DNA of 27,916 bases from an uncultured Coriobacteriaceae bacterium (GTDB taxonomy: Bacteria > Actinomycetota > Coriobacteriia > Coriobacteriales > QAMH01): assembly GCA_902783925.1 (NCBI GenBank), contig CACZSV010000023.1:1-27916 (forward strand), in the 5' to 3' direction. A program made the translations under genes and the position numbers. Positions 9,210 to 16,025 of this stretch are shown piece by piece; position 1 is the first letter of the stretch; each line of letters begins with the position of its first letter. The notes under the pieces were generated by a model. That model saw only the letters and a program-made list of their open reading frames with translations, did no database searches and had not been told where the DNA came from.

Positions 9210-9310
9210 CGGGGTGTTTATTGAAAAAGCAGCAGCTTCTACGGGGTGCTTCAACAAATGCTGTATTATTCTGTATTTGCAATAATCATGAAATGATTTA
9301 CGGGGTGTTT
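9210..9310 (+). repeat. three direct repeats CGGGGTGYTT
   Basis: CGGGGTGTTT occurs at 9210-9219 and 9301-9310, and CGGGGTGCTT at 9242-9251. All are in the same orientation, spaced 32 and 59 bp start to start, in otherwise AT-rich sequence. Each is followed by an A-rich stretch. They are good candidates for binding sites of a transcription factor, either the adjacent LysR protein or an unlinked regulator. Confidence 0.65.
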
Positions 9311-9465
9311 CTCAAATATTTCATTTGTTAGCCCGCACAGTCCACTCACTTCAAGCCTTTGGTGAAGCGAGCGAAAAAATATGTTGAAGCATTCCATGGT
9401 ATTGTGACTTTGCATGTCGTTTTATTTCATGTTTTGAAACGATGCTATCCGCGGAAGGGGCGGAC

Positions 9466-10455
9466 ATGAATATCGAATATCTTAAGTACTTTCTCGATGT
9501 TGCCGAAACGCAGTCAATCTCACAGGCAGCACGGAGAAACTTCATCTCGCCACAGGGCATGAGCCGTGCGATGAACGAGCTCGAAAAAGACCTCGGCTGC
9601 AAGCTACTCGACCGCTTTTCGAACCGCCTCATGCTCTCCCGCAGCGGCGTAGACCTGATTCCCTTTGCGAACAAGGTGGTGAGCGGCTACGAAGAACTCG
9701 AGGGACGCGCGGTCGAACTCGCACGAAAAGCGAACACTGCCGAAGGCACCGTGGCCATCCACTTACTCTGCCAACGCCTGGCGGGCCTTTCATTCCTTCC
9801 ACCAAGCGTTATGAAAAAGATGCTTTCTCGCGACTCGAGCGTCGTTTTCCGGGAGATTGACAGCCGCGAGACGCTTAATATCATGCGTACCGCGCTGCCC
9901 GATAACGGTAAAGAAGGTCTTGCAGAAATTGGACTTGTGACCGTGTTCGACAGCCAAAACGAACATAACATGGCTGACATTCGCAAACTCGTCGACATCG
10001 GCTACGAGTACCGCCCGTATCTGACAACCTACGATATGGCCCTCGTGTCGAGAGACTCCCCGCTTGCTCAAAAAGCATCGTTATCGCGGCAAGATATCCT
10101 GAGCTATCCACTCGCCAGCACAGACACCATCCTCTACGACTTGCTCGTAGAGCGCTTTGGCGAAGACTCCATCGCGCTTACCAGCGGCGAGTTCGCCTTC
10201 AGACGCATGCTTGTGGAAGAAGATCTAGCGATCACCTTCCTTCCCGCCATCGCACAGCTGCACATCGATCCAAACGGAAAATCCATTCTCAAGCCGTTCG
10301 ACGACTCCTACGATGTCCAGGTAGGCTTCATCGGCCTGAAGGAAAACCTCGACTCGCCCCTATTTAAGACGCTCATCATCGAGCTAAACAAGTTCTACCG
10401 CCCGCATCTCGACAAGGGAATTTTCGAACTCGAGCAAAGCGCCGTCCACGTATAA
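9466..10455 (+). CDS. LysR-family transcriptional regulator
   Basis: A regulator of 329 residues. Residues 1-60 form the winged helix-turn-helix (MNIEYLKYFLDVAETQSISQ, then AARRNFISPQGMSRAMNELEKDLGCKLLDR). Residues from about 90 to 300 form the periplasmic-binding-protein-like effector domain. The ATG at 9466 was chosen because it gives the canonical LysR start and has AAGGGG six bases upstream; the frame is open to 9442. The gene is divergent from the molybdoenzyme operon, the classic arrangement for a LysR activator that senses the pathway substrate and also represses itself. The effector is probably the enzyme's substrate or a product, but this is inference. Its 3' end meets the trigger-factor-like gene convergently, with a gene remnant between them. 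Confidence 0.92.
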   Translation: MNIEYLKYFLDVAETQSISQAARRNFISPQGMSRAMNELEKDLGCKLLDRFSNRLMLSRSGVDLIPFANKVVSGYEELEGRAVELARKANTAEGTVAIHLLCQRLAGLSFLPPSVMKKMLSRDSSVVFREIDSRETLNIMRTALPDNGKEGLAEIGLVTVFDSQNEHNMADIRKLVDIGYEYRPYLTTYDMALVSRDSPLAQKASLSRQDILSYPLASTDTILYDLLVERFGEDSIALTSGEFAFRRMLVEEDLAITFLPAIAQLHIDPNGKSILKPFDDSYDVQVGFIGLKENLDSPLFKTLIIELNKFYRPHLDKGIFELEQSAVHV

Positions 10456-10486
10456 TGTGCTCGTCGAATGGGCAAGACACGTGCGT

Positions 10487-10624
10487 GATAAGTCGCACAG
10501 CCAGTGCAGCGACCCACGCCATCGCGAACATGCCCACCGCCATACGTAAAGCCCATCCTGCGCGCATCCCACACTCGATGGCGGCGGTGGCAGCCACGCA
10601 CGGCGTGTAGAGCAACGCGAATCC
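10487..10624 (-). pseudogene. feoB: feoB 3'-terminal remnant
   Basis: In one minus-strand frame the translation reads GFALLYTPCVAATAAIE, then WALRMAVGMFAMAWVAALAVRLI. This closely resembles the last membrane segments of the ferrous iron transporter FeoB (consensus LLYTPCVAAxAAI, followed by WAL and AWxxAxxV). Only about 45 codons of an expected 650 or more are present. Upstream the frame runs into the trigger-factor-like gene, where no FeoB similarity continues. No ribosome binding site or ATG is present (TTG only). It is therefore called a fragment left by a deletion or rearrangement. The frame stays open to 10376, antisense to the LysR 3' end, without family resemblance there. Confidence 0.55.
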
Positions 10625-11928
10625 TAATCCTCCGGTTCGACAGAAGTCTCGACAAGCCAGGCGTTCGCCTTCATACGCAAAGCAGCCTCACGTGTCTGTG
10701 TAACCTGCCCGGCTTCGGCAACGCGCTTGGCGAGCTCGTCTTCCTTGCCCGGTTCGATGAGCGCATAGTACTCACGCATATCCTCGTCGCTCAATTCCAT
10801 ATGCTCATGAGCTGCAACCGCATCGAGCGCAAACTGCTGCTTGAGCTGAGAGCGCGTCTGCATCATAAGGTCTGCAGCGAATTCCTGGGCATTCGTATCG
10901 TGCTTCTTGTAATAGTCCTGCGCTGTCATGCCCTGGTTACGCATAGCAGTCTGGAACTGAGACGCCGCAAGCCCGTAGGCTGCTTCAAACACCGCATCGC
11001 TGATTTCCCCTTCGAGTCTATCGCCGACCTGCACGGCCGCGAGGTATCGACAGAATTGCTCGTCCTCTTCTCGTTTGCTCTTCATGACCTCGTCATGGAC
11101 ACGTTTGCGCATCTGCTCGACGCTCGTGGCGTTTTTCACATGCTCGCGCACCCACTCATCGGTGACCTTTGGCAAGACGCGCTTAAGCATTCCCTTGATA
11201 GTCACTGTTGTGGAAAACGTAGCCGGCATCGCAATGCCCTTGTTCGCGTTCGCAAGGTCCGGGCCCTCGAATTCGAAGCTCACGACATCACCGCATTTAA
11301 GCCCCACGAGATGCTCGTCGAATCCATCCGGCATGTCGCCAACGCCCAGTTCGTAATCTCGCTCATCGAACGTAAGCGGCGCATACGCCTCGTCGTTTTT
11401 CTTCGTCTCCATCGCAATGCTCACGAACGAATCCGCCGCGACTCTTGCATCTGCGGCATCGGGGTCTGGCACACTCACCATGAAGCGTTTTGTCTCGCGA
11501 GCAATAAAGTCGTCGATGTCCGCCTCCGTGACCTCGACGTCGCTCTTGTGCAATTGCACAGGCTTGTATGACGAGAGCTCGAATACCGGCCTGCGTACGG
11601 CATCGATAATGTAACGAAACTCCTTACCGCGTTCGTAGGCCTCATCATAGGTGCATTCCGGTATGCCGATGATATGGGCCTTTGTCTGATCGACGGCAAG
11701 CTGCCACGTCTGATCGATTGCCGTGCTGCTCACGTATTGGCCTATCTGCACGGGGTCAAGGTGCTCTTCCACAGTCTCACGCGATGATTTGCCCGTCTCT
11801 GGTTTTAGATCGAAACGCATTGCAAGCGCCATATATGCACGCTCCGTGCGCTTTTCCACCTCGCTTGGCTCGAGCGTGACCTCGTACACAATGTGCTCGA
11901 GTGACTTCGTGAGTTCCCTGACTTTCAT
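10624..11928 (-). CDS. trigger-factor-like chaperone paralogue lacking the ribosome-docking signature
   Basis: A 434-residue protein, close to the length of trigger factor (432 in E. coli). Three parts can be followed: an N-terminal ribosome-binding-like domain (1-115, MKVRELTKSLEHIVYEVTL), an FKBP-like middle domain (about 125-250, LGVGDMPDGFDEHLVGLKCGD), and a helical C-terminal chaperone domain (255-434). The GFRxGKxP loop that docks trigger factor on ribosomal protein L23 is replaced by RFDLKPETGKS near residues 39-48. A second trigger factor elsewhere in the genome probably does the standard job. This copy may be a specialised or ribosome-free chaperone. The start at 11928 was chosen for AAGGAAGG upstream and the family-like MKV start; the frame is open to 11976. 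Confidence 0.85.
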   Translation of the reverse strand: MKVRELTKSLEHIVYEVTLEPSEVEKRTERAYMALAMRFDLKPETGKSSRETVEEHLDPVQIGQYVSSTAIDQTWQLAVDQTKAHIIGIPECTYDEAYERGKEFRYIIDAVRRPVFELSSYKPVQLHKSDVEVTEADIDDFIARETKRFMVSVPDPDAADARVAADSFVSIAMETKKNDEAYAPLTFDERDYELGVGDMPDGFDEHLVGLKCGDVVSFEFEGPDLANANKGIAMPATFSTTVTIKGMLKRVLPKVTDEWVREHVKNATSVEQMRKRVHDEVMKSKREEDEQFCRYLAAVQVGDRLEGEISDAVFEAAYGLAASQFQTAMRNQGMTAQDYYKKHDTNAQEFAADLMMQTRSQLKQQFALDAVAAHEHMELSDEDMREYYALIEPGKEDELAKRVAEAGQVTQTREAALRMKANAWLVETSVEPED

Positions 11929-12122
11929 GATGAGCCTTCCTTTTCGATTCCAGCCCTTGCTCTCTTCGCCAATCATTGTTTTCCATGCACCTTGGCTTTG
12001 CGCCCCAAAATCTGTTGGGCCGCTTCCGTCTTTTGTTGAAGTAGTCTGGGCAGGTGAGAGGGGTGGCCCATCATAGAATTAGCTGCGGCGGGGCAAAGCG
12101 TCTCGCATATTGTTTCGACCAT

Positions 12123-12139
12123 GCCACGCGTTTCGTGGC
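12123..12139 (+). promoter_or_regulatory. 5' leader hairpin before the 85-residue gene
   Basis: A perfect 6-bp stem, GCCACG/CGTGGC with a 5-base loop, ends 5 bases before the AGGAGG (12145-12150) of the following gene. It could modulate translation or protect the message. No clear promoter was identified in the 228-bp divergent gap (11929-12156). Confidence 0.45.
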
Positions 12140-12156
12140 GAGCTAGGAGGTTAGTC

Positions 12157-12414
12157 ATGCAAGGACCAGTTGGCGGCGACCGTCTGTGGGACGAAGATGA
12201 ACTGCACGAGTTCGAAGAGGACGCACAGGCTTTTGCCAATGCTCAGGATAAGGGCAAGGACGAAGGTGGCGTTGTATACGGCTATGTTTACACGATGCAG
12301 GGTACAACCTACGTTTGGTATCAGGAAGATCTGAAGTTCTGGACCACCGACGAGATCGCGCAGCTCGAGCAGAACGGCCAGATCGGCAAAGTCTACATCG
12401 CTTACAAGGAGTGA
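12157..12414 (+). CDS. small acidic hypothetical protein, 85 aa
   Basis: I do not recognise this 85-residue protein. The N-terminal half is strongly acidic (DEDELHEFEED), and the C-terminal half is rich in aromatic residues and probably beta-forming (VVYGYVYTMQGTTYVWYQED). It has no cysteines, signal peptide or membrane segment. The start at 12157 is well supported by AGGAGG six bases before the ATG, although the frame is open to 12121. It lies 56 bp upstream of the MetE-like gene on the same strand, with a small hairpin (GGTGT/ACACC, 12424-12441) between, so co-transcription is likely. Confidence 0.8.
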   Translation: MQGPVGGDRLWDEDELHEFEEDAQAFANAQDKGKDEGGVVYGYVYTMQGTTYVWYQEDLKFWTTDEIAQLEQNGQIGKVYIAYKE

Positions 12415-12470
12415 TCCAAACAGGGTGTATGTGCAAACACCTTACGATCTGCAAGGGAGAGAACGAGACT

Positions 12471-13649
12471 ATGTCTAGAGACCTGACCGAAGAAGAAGTC
12501 GGCATTCCCGATATCAATTTCGCATACGGTGTCAACGCATACGTCGTACCACCGCGTGTGCAATCGGCAAGGCGAGGATTCTTCGAATCGAGCATAAGCA
12601 AACTCGATCTCATAGCAACAGAAGACAGCGCCGTCATCGAGCTTGCACGCAAGCAAAAAGAGGCAGGTCTCGGCGTCATCTGCGATGGAACACTGCGCTG
12701 GGGAAATAACCCCATCGCGTTTTTTGCAGGATTTGACGGAGTCCACGAGCTCGTAGCTCCCCCAGGCCCCTACTTCTCAGGCGATCTGCTCAGTGCCAAA
12801 TCTGTGGCTCTTGACGGACCCATTGGCGGCTCTTCGCACCCCGTGATTACTGATTTTCGCATTCTAAACACCCAAGCAAACCCGGGCGTCGTTGCAAAAC
12901 AGGTGCTTTTTGCGCCCTCCTTGATGCTTGCAGAGCTCATGCTCGGAGCACCGCGCAAAAAACATGTGTACCAATACCCCAGCAGCGACGCTATGGCCGA
13001 TGCGCTCGCCGAGGCTTACCGGACCATCCTCGACGAGCTCTACACCGTTGGTTGCCGCTACGTGCAATTCGATGACAGCTCATGGAACGACCTTGCAGAT
13101 CAGGAACGTTACGAAGGGCTCGGAATCGAACAGGAAGACGCCCAGGCGCTCTGCGCACTCTATGCGAGTACCAACAAGCGAGCACTCGAAAAGATTCCCC
13201 ACGACATGGCCATATGCTGGCGCATTGTTCGCGAGGATTACCATACGACCGCGCGCTACGAGAAAAGCTATGCCGAAGTTGCCCCCTACTTCTTCGACCA
13301 GGAAAACGTCTGCGCATTCAGCGTTCCTCAGCGCGATGCAAGCGACGATCTCTCGTGGCTTTCTCAGATTCCCCGTGGTGCACGGCTCGTGCTCGAACTC
13401 GCCTCGACACGTGACGAGGAGTGCATCGACGAGCGGCGTGTAAGCGCGCTTGTCGAAAACGCAGCTCGCTATGTCGAACGTGATCTCATCGGCATCGCCC
13501 TCGGCTTTGAATCCAACATCGTCGACGAGGGCAAACCCCATGCCTGTCATTGCCACAGCCAAGAAGAACTCGACGATACCCCCGATAAGCTCGAGACAGC
13601 ACAGTGGCACAAAATATCCGAGCTCGCCGAAGCGGCTCGCAAACTGTAA
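12471..13649 (+). CDS. MetE C-terminal-domain-like protein with altered zinc site
   Basis: A 392-residue TIM-barrel protein resembling the cobalamin-independent methionine synthase catalytic domain (YxjG/YxjH type). Recognisable parts are QKEAGLGVICDG (62-73), the GCRYVQFDDSSW strand (195-205), and the order of the later barrel strands. MetE binds zinc through His, Cys, Glu and Cys. Here the usual HxC strand reads AIC (247-249) and the usual CGF reads LGF (344-346), so at least two ligands seem missing. A HACHCH cluster at 357-362 lies nearby. It may no longer be a standard methyltransferase. The frame is open to 12315, but that overlaps the preceding gene. The ATG at 12471 has AGGGAGAG upstream. 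A strong terminator follows. Confidence 0.75.
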   Translation: MSRDLTEEEVGIPDINFAYGVNAYVVPPRVQSARRGFFESSISKLDLIATEDSAVIELARKQKEAGLGVICDGTLRWGNNPIAFFAGFDGVHELVAPPGPYFSGDLLSAKSVALDGPIGGSSHPVITDFRILNTQANPGVVAKQVLFAPSLMLAELMLGAPRKKHVYQYPSSDAMADALAEAYRTILDELYTVGCRYVQFDDSSWNDLADQERYEGLGIEQEDAQALCALYASTNKRALEKIPHDMAICWRIVREDYHTTARYEKSYAEVAPYFFDQENVCAFSVPQRDASDDLSWLSQIPRGARLVLELASTRDEECIDERRVSALVENAARYVERDLIGIALGFESNIVDEGKPHACHCHSQEELDDTPDKLETAQWHKISELAEAARKL

Positions 13650-13669
13650 TTCCTCGATTACATGCACAG

Positions 13670-13705
13670 AAAACGCCCTTGTCACGAATTTGACAAGGGC
13701 GTTTT
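13670..13705. terminator. rho-independent terminator, usable in both directions
   Basis: A perfect 14-bp stem (13670-13683 with 13692-13705, loop of 8). The GC-rich core CGCCCTTGTC is flanked by AAAA on the left and TTTT on the right. It ends the MetE-like transcript 20 bases after its stop codon. Confidence 0.9.
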
Positions 13706-13893
13706 CCGTAGAATCGTGCGGCATCGGGCGGGTTGAGGTCTGCCTCTACGCACCCCTGCAGCAAACGTGCAAGGAGGAAGCTTACGACATCTGCAAGCAA
13801 AGTCTCAAATCGGTAGCAAATTACCTCGAGCAAACTCGCGCGTGATACCCTGCACGCTATGACATTCCCATTAACGCCAATGCAGGAGGAATC

Positions 13894-15303
13894 ATGGAGC
13901 GCGAAAACGCATGGAAAAAATATACCGACGAGCAGCTCGAGGAACTCGAAGCCCTGAGCAGTGAGTATATCGACTTCATCTCTGATAACAAAACCGAGCG
14001 CGAGTGCGCCGCGTCTGCAATCGAGCTGGCAGAGGCCCAGGGCTACAAGCCCCTCGAGAAAGCGATTGCAAAAGGTCACAAGCTTAAGACGGGCGATAAG
14101 GTCTGGGCGCACACGCATGGCAAGGCGCTCATTTTGCTGCACATTGGCAGCGAACCGCTCGAGGCCGGCTTTAACATCCTTGGTGCGCACATCGATTCGC
14201 CGCGTCTCGATCTCAAGCAAAACCCGCTCTACGAATCGACCGATTTCGCGCTTCTCGACACACATTACTATGGCGGCATCAAGAAGTATCAATGGGTCAC
14301 CTTGCCGCTTGCAATTCACGGCGTTATCGCCAAGAAAGACGGGAGCGTTGTAAAGGTAAACGTCGGCGAAGACATATCGGACCCCGTCTTTTGCATCTCC
14401 GATTTACTCCCCCATCTTGGTAAGGACCAGATGGCCAAGAAGGCAAGCGAGTTTATCGACGGCGAAGGCCTCGACGTCCTCATCGGCAGCCGTCCGCTCG
14501 TCATTGACGAAAACGACGAAGGCGCCGATGCGGAAGCCAAAAAGAGCCCCGTCAAAGCATATGCCCTGCAGCTTCTCAACGAGAAATATGGCATCGACGA
14601 AGAAGACTTCCTCTCTGCCGAGCTCGAGATTGTGCCCGCTGGACGTGCACGCGAACTCGGCCTCGACCGCAGCATGGTGCTTGGTTACGGCCAAGACGAC
14701 CGCGTCTGCGCATACACCTCGCTCGTCGCGCAGCTCGCCATAAAAAAGCCAAAGCGCGCTGCTCTTACCATTCTTGTAGATAAGGAAGAAATTGGCAGTG
14801 TGGGCGCTACCGGCATGGCGTCACTCTTCTTCGAGAACACGATTGCCGAAGTCATGGAACTCGCTGGTGAAGGCGGCCCGCTCAAGCTGCGCCGTGCGCT
14901 CGCGAATTCCAAGATGCTCTCGTCCGATGTCTCCGCCGGCATAGACCCCGGCTATGCTAACGTGTTCGAGCCCAAAAACGCCGCCTATCTCGGCCGTGGC
15001 CTCGTCTTCAACAAGTACACGGGAGCACGTGGCAAGAGCGGCAGCAATGACAGCTCTGCCGAGTTCGTAGCAGAAGTGCGCAAGGTCATGGACGACGCAG
15101 AGATCGCGTTTCAAACGGCAGAGCTGGGCAAAGTCGATGCAGGTGGCGGCGGAACCATCGCCTACATCCCTGCAAAATACGATATGGACGTTATCGACAG
15201 CGGCGTTGCCGTGCTGAGTATGCATGCCCCGTGGGAGGCCACGAGCAAGGCCGATATCTACGAAGCCCGCCGCGGCTACGAGGCATTTCTACTCAACGCA
15301 TAG
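13894..15303 (+). CDS. M18-family zinc aminopeptidase
   Basis: A cytoplasmic metallo-aminopeptidase of 469 residues, typical for peptidase family M18 (aspartyl aminopeptidase / aminopeptidase I), which removes N-terminal residues, often acidic ones, from peptides. Metal-site motifs are visible: HIDSPRLDLK (His99, Asp101), GYGQDDR (Asp268-Asp269), DKEEIGS (Glu298-Glu299), SSDVSAGIDP (Asp345) and MHAPWEATSKAD (His444). An excellent AGGAGGA lies five bases before the ATG. The gene stands alone between two terminators. No promoter was confidently placed in the 188 bp upstream. Family members form large oligomeric shells; that is known of the family and not seen here. Confidence 0.95.
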   Translation: MERENAWKKYTDEQLEELEALSSEYIDFISDNKTERECAASAIELAEAQGYKPLEKAIAKGHKLKTGDKVWAHTHGKALILLHIGSEPLEAGFNILGAHIDSPRLDLKQNPLYESTDFALLDTHYYGGIKKYQWVTLPLAIHGVIAKKDGSVVKVNVGEDISDPVFCISDLLPHLGKDQMAKKASEFIDGEGLDVLIGSRPLVIDENDEGADAEAKKSPVKAYALQLLNEKYGIDEEDFLSAELEIVPAGRARELGLDRSMVLGYGQDDRVCAYTSLVAQLAIKKPKRAALTILVDKEEIGSVGATGMASLFFENTIAEVMELAGEGGPLKLRRALANSKMLSSDVSAGIDPGYANVFEPKNAAYLGRGLVFNKYTGARGKSGSNDSSAEFVAEVRKVMDDAEIAFQTAELGKVDAGGGGTIAYIPAKYDMDVIDSGVAVLSMHAPWEATSKADIYEARRGYEAFLLNA

Positions 15304-15343
15304 CATAGAGGCGAGCGGGGAGCACCGCAGCGCCACGGTTGGA

Positions 15344-15426
15344 GCCGAAACGCGGGCGCTCTCCCAAGTGCCCGCGCTTCGTCATTGGCGATTCGCAACT
15401 GATGACAAGTTTCGGCCCCCTTTTTT
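15344..15426 (+). terminator. terminator-like nested hairpin after the aminopeptidase gene
   Basis: An 8-bp outer stem, GCCGAAAC/GTTTCGGC (15344-15351 and 15409-15416), encloses a GC stem, CGCGGGC/GCCCGCG (15351-15357 and 15370-15376). It is followed by CCCC and six T residues (15421-15426). The size is larger than a minimal terminator, but the T-tail supports the call. Confidence 0.6.
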
Positions 15427-15459
15427 GGCTCGTCAAATGATGTGTCAGCCTTTTTCGTT

Positions 15460-15706
15460 GGCAATTTTTTTGAATCTCTGACGATTTCAGATAATTTTAC
15501 GATTCTGCTGGCAAAAAAATTGAATTACTGACGATTTCTATCCGAGTTTTTCATACTGGGCGTGTTTGCATTTGTAAAGTGCAAGGTCATGGGATTGAGC
15601 TTTTGTAAGCAAAGTCAATCGTGAACAAAAATCGTCAGTAATTCAAAAAAATTGCCATCTAATTATTCGAAAACTGCAAAAACGTCAGATATTCGATTTT
15701 TTTGAC
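15460..15706. repeat. 247-bp AT-rich mirror element with four 28-bp units
   Basis: Units A (15460-15487) and B (15510-15537) point right; units C (15629-15656) and D (15679-15706) point left. A-B and C-D are each offset by exactly 50 bp, and both pairs share the centre 15583. The shared core is GAATTACTGACGATTT. An 18-bp stretch of B pairs perfectly with C. The run of seven after GGCAA is T in A and in inverted C, but A in B and in inverted D. The 91-bp middle contains smaller stems such as GCTT/AAGC. No ORF explains it. It could be a miniature inverted-repeat element, the ends of a lost mobile element, a multi-site protein-binding array or a folded RNA. Confidence 0.75.
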
Positions 15707-16025
15707 ACCTGAGAAGCCTCTTTCTTCTGAACCAGAATTAACAATGCGGGCAAAAGATGCCGTAACGGTGTTGAAGGGGGACGCATTTCTAATCGCCCAC
15801 ACAAGTATTCCTGAGCTGCTTAAAGAAAAGAATGCGTCCGAAGGATACGGGGCATGCGTCACGGCGCAATTCCACATGAGCTTGGATGCCCCAGTAGCAC
15901 TTTCACGCAAGCTTGGGACTGCCTGAACATGGGATACACGCCCTGTATCCTTCACAGCCCACCGAATCTATCAGCGCTTCGTTGCAACAAGGCAAGTGCA
16001 AGGGCTTATCAGCCTTAGCACTTGG
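15707..16025. other. rest of the 722-bp gap, no convincing gene; small hairpins
   Basis: Short open frames exist on both strands, including a plus frame 15702-15926 that begins with TTG, but none has a good ribosome binding site or a recognisable family. They may be decayed sequence next to the mirror element. A perfect 7-bp stem, GGATACA/TGTATCC, lies at 15932-15950. Confidence 0.4.
15994..16023 (-). terminator. possible terminator of the MalY-like gene
   Basis: AAGTGC/GCACTT with an inner AAGG/CCTT pairing forms a hairpin immediately after the stop codon of the minus-strand gene. The following bases GCCTTGTTG are only weakly T-rich, so termination is uncertain. Confidence 0.4.

Larger units (their letters stand above)
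9079..9465. promoter_or_regulatory. divergent regulatory region between the molybdoenzyme and LysR genes
   Basis: This 387-bp AT-rich gap separates two divergent genes. It contains three CGGGGTGYTT direct repeats (listed separately) and two short dyads: AATCAT/ATGATT with 3 bases between (9284-9298), and CAAAT/ATTTG with 5 between (9313-9327). The size of these dyads is compatible with LysR-type binding (T-N11-A class). On the minus strand an AATAAT with TTTCAT 17 bp upstream is a weak promoter candidate between repeats 2 and 3. Control of the operon by the divergent LysR protein is inferred from the family's habits. Confidence 0.6.

Noticed and set aside
12315..12470. N-terminal extension of the MetE-like protein
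   Set aside because: It overlaps the 85-residue gene in another frame and reads as a basic, unstructured shadow; the ATG at 12471 has its own ribosome binding site.
15460..15706. CRISPR array
   Set aside because: Only four units, two in each orientation, with unequal spacers and no cas genes.
15702..15926. Possible 74-residue protein after the mirror element
   Set aside because: TTG start inside unit D of the repeat, no ribosome binding site, no recognisable similarity.
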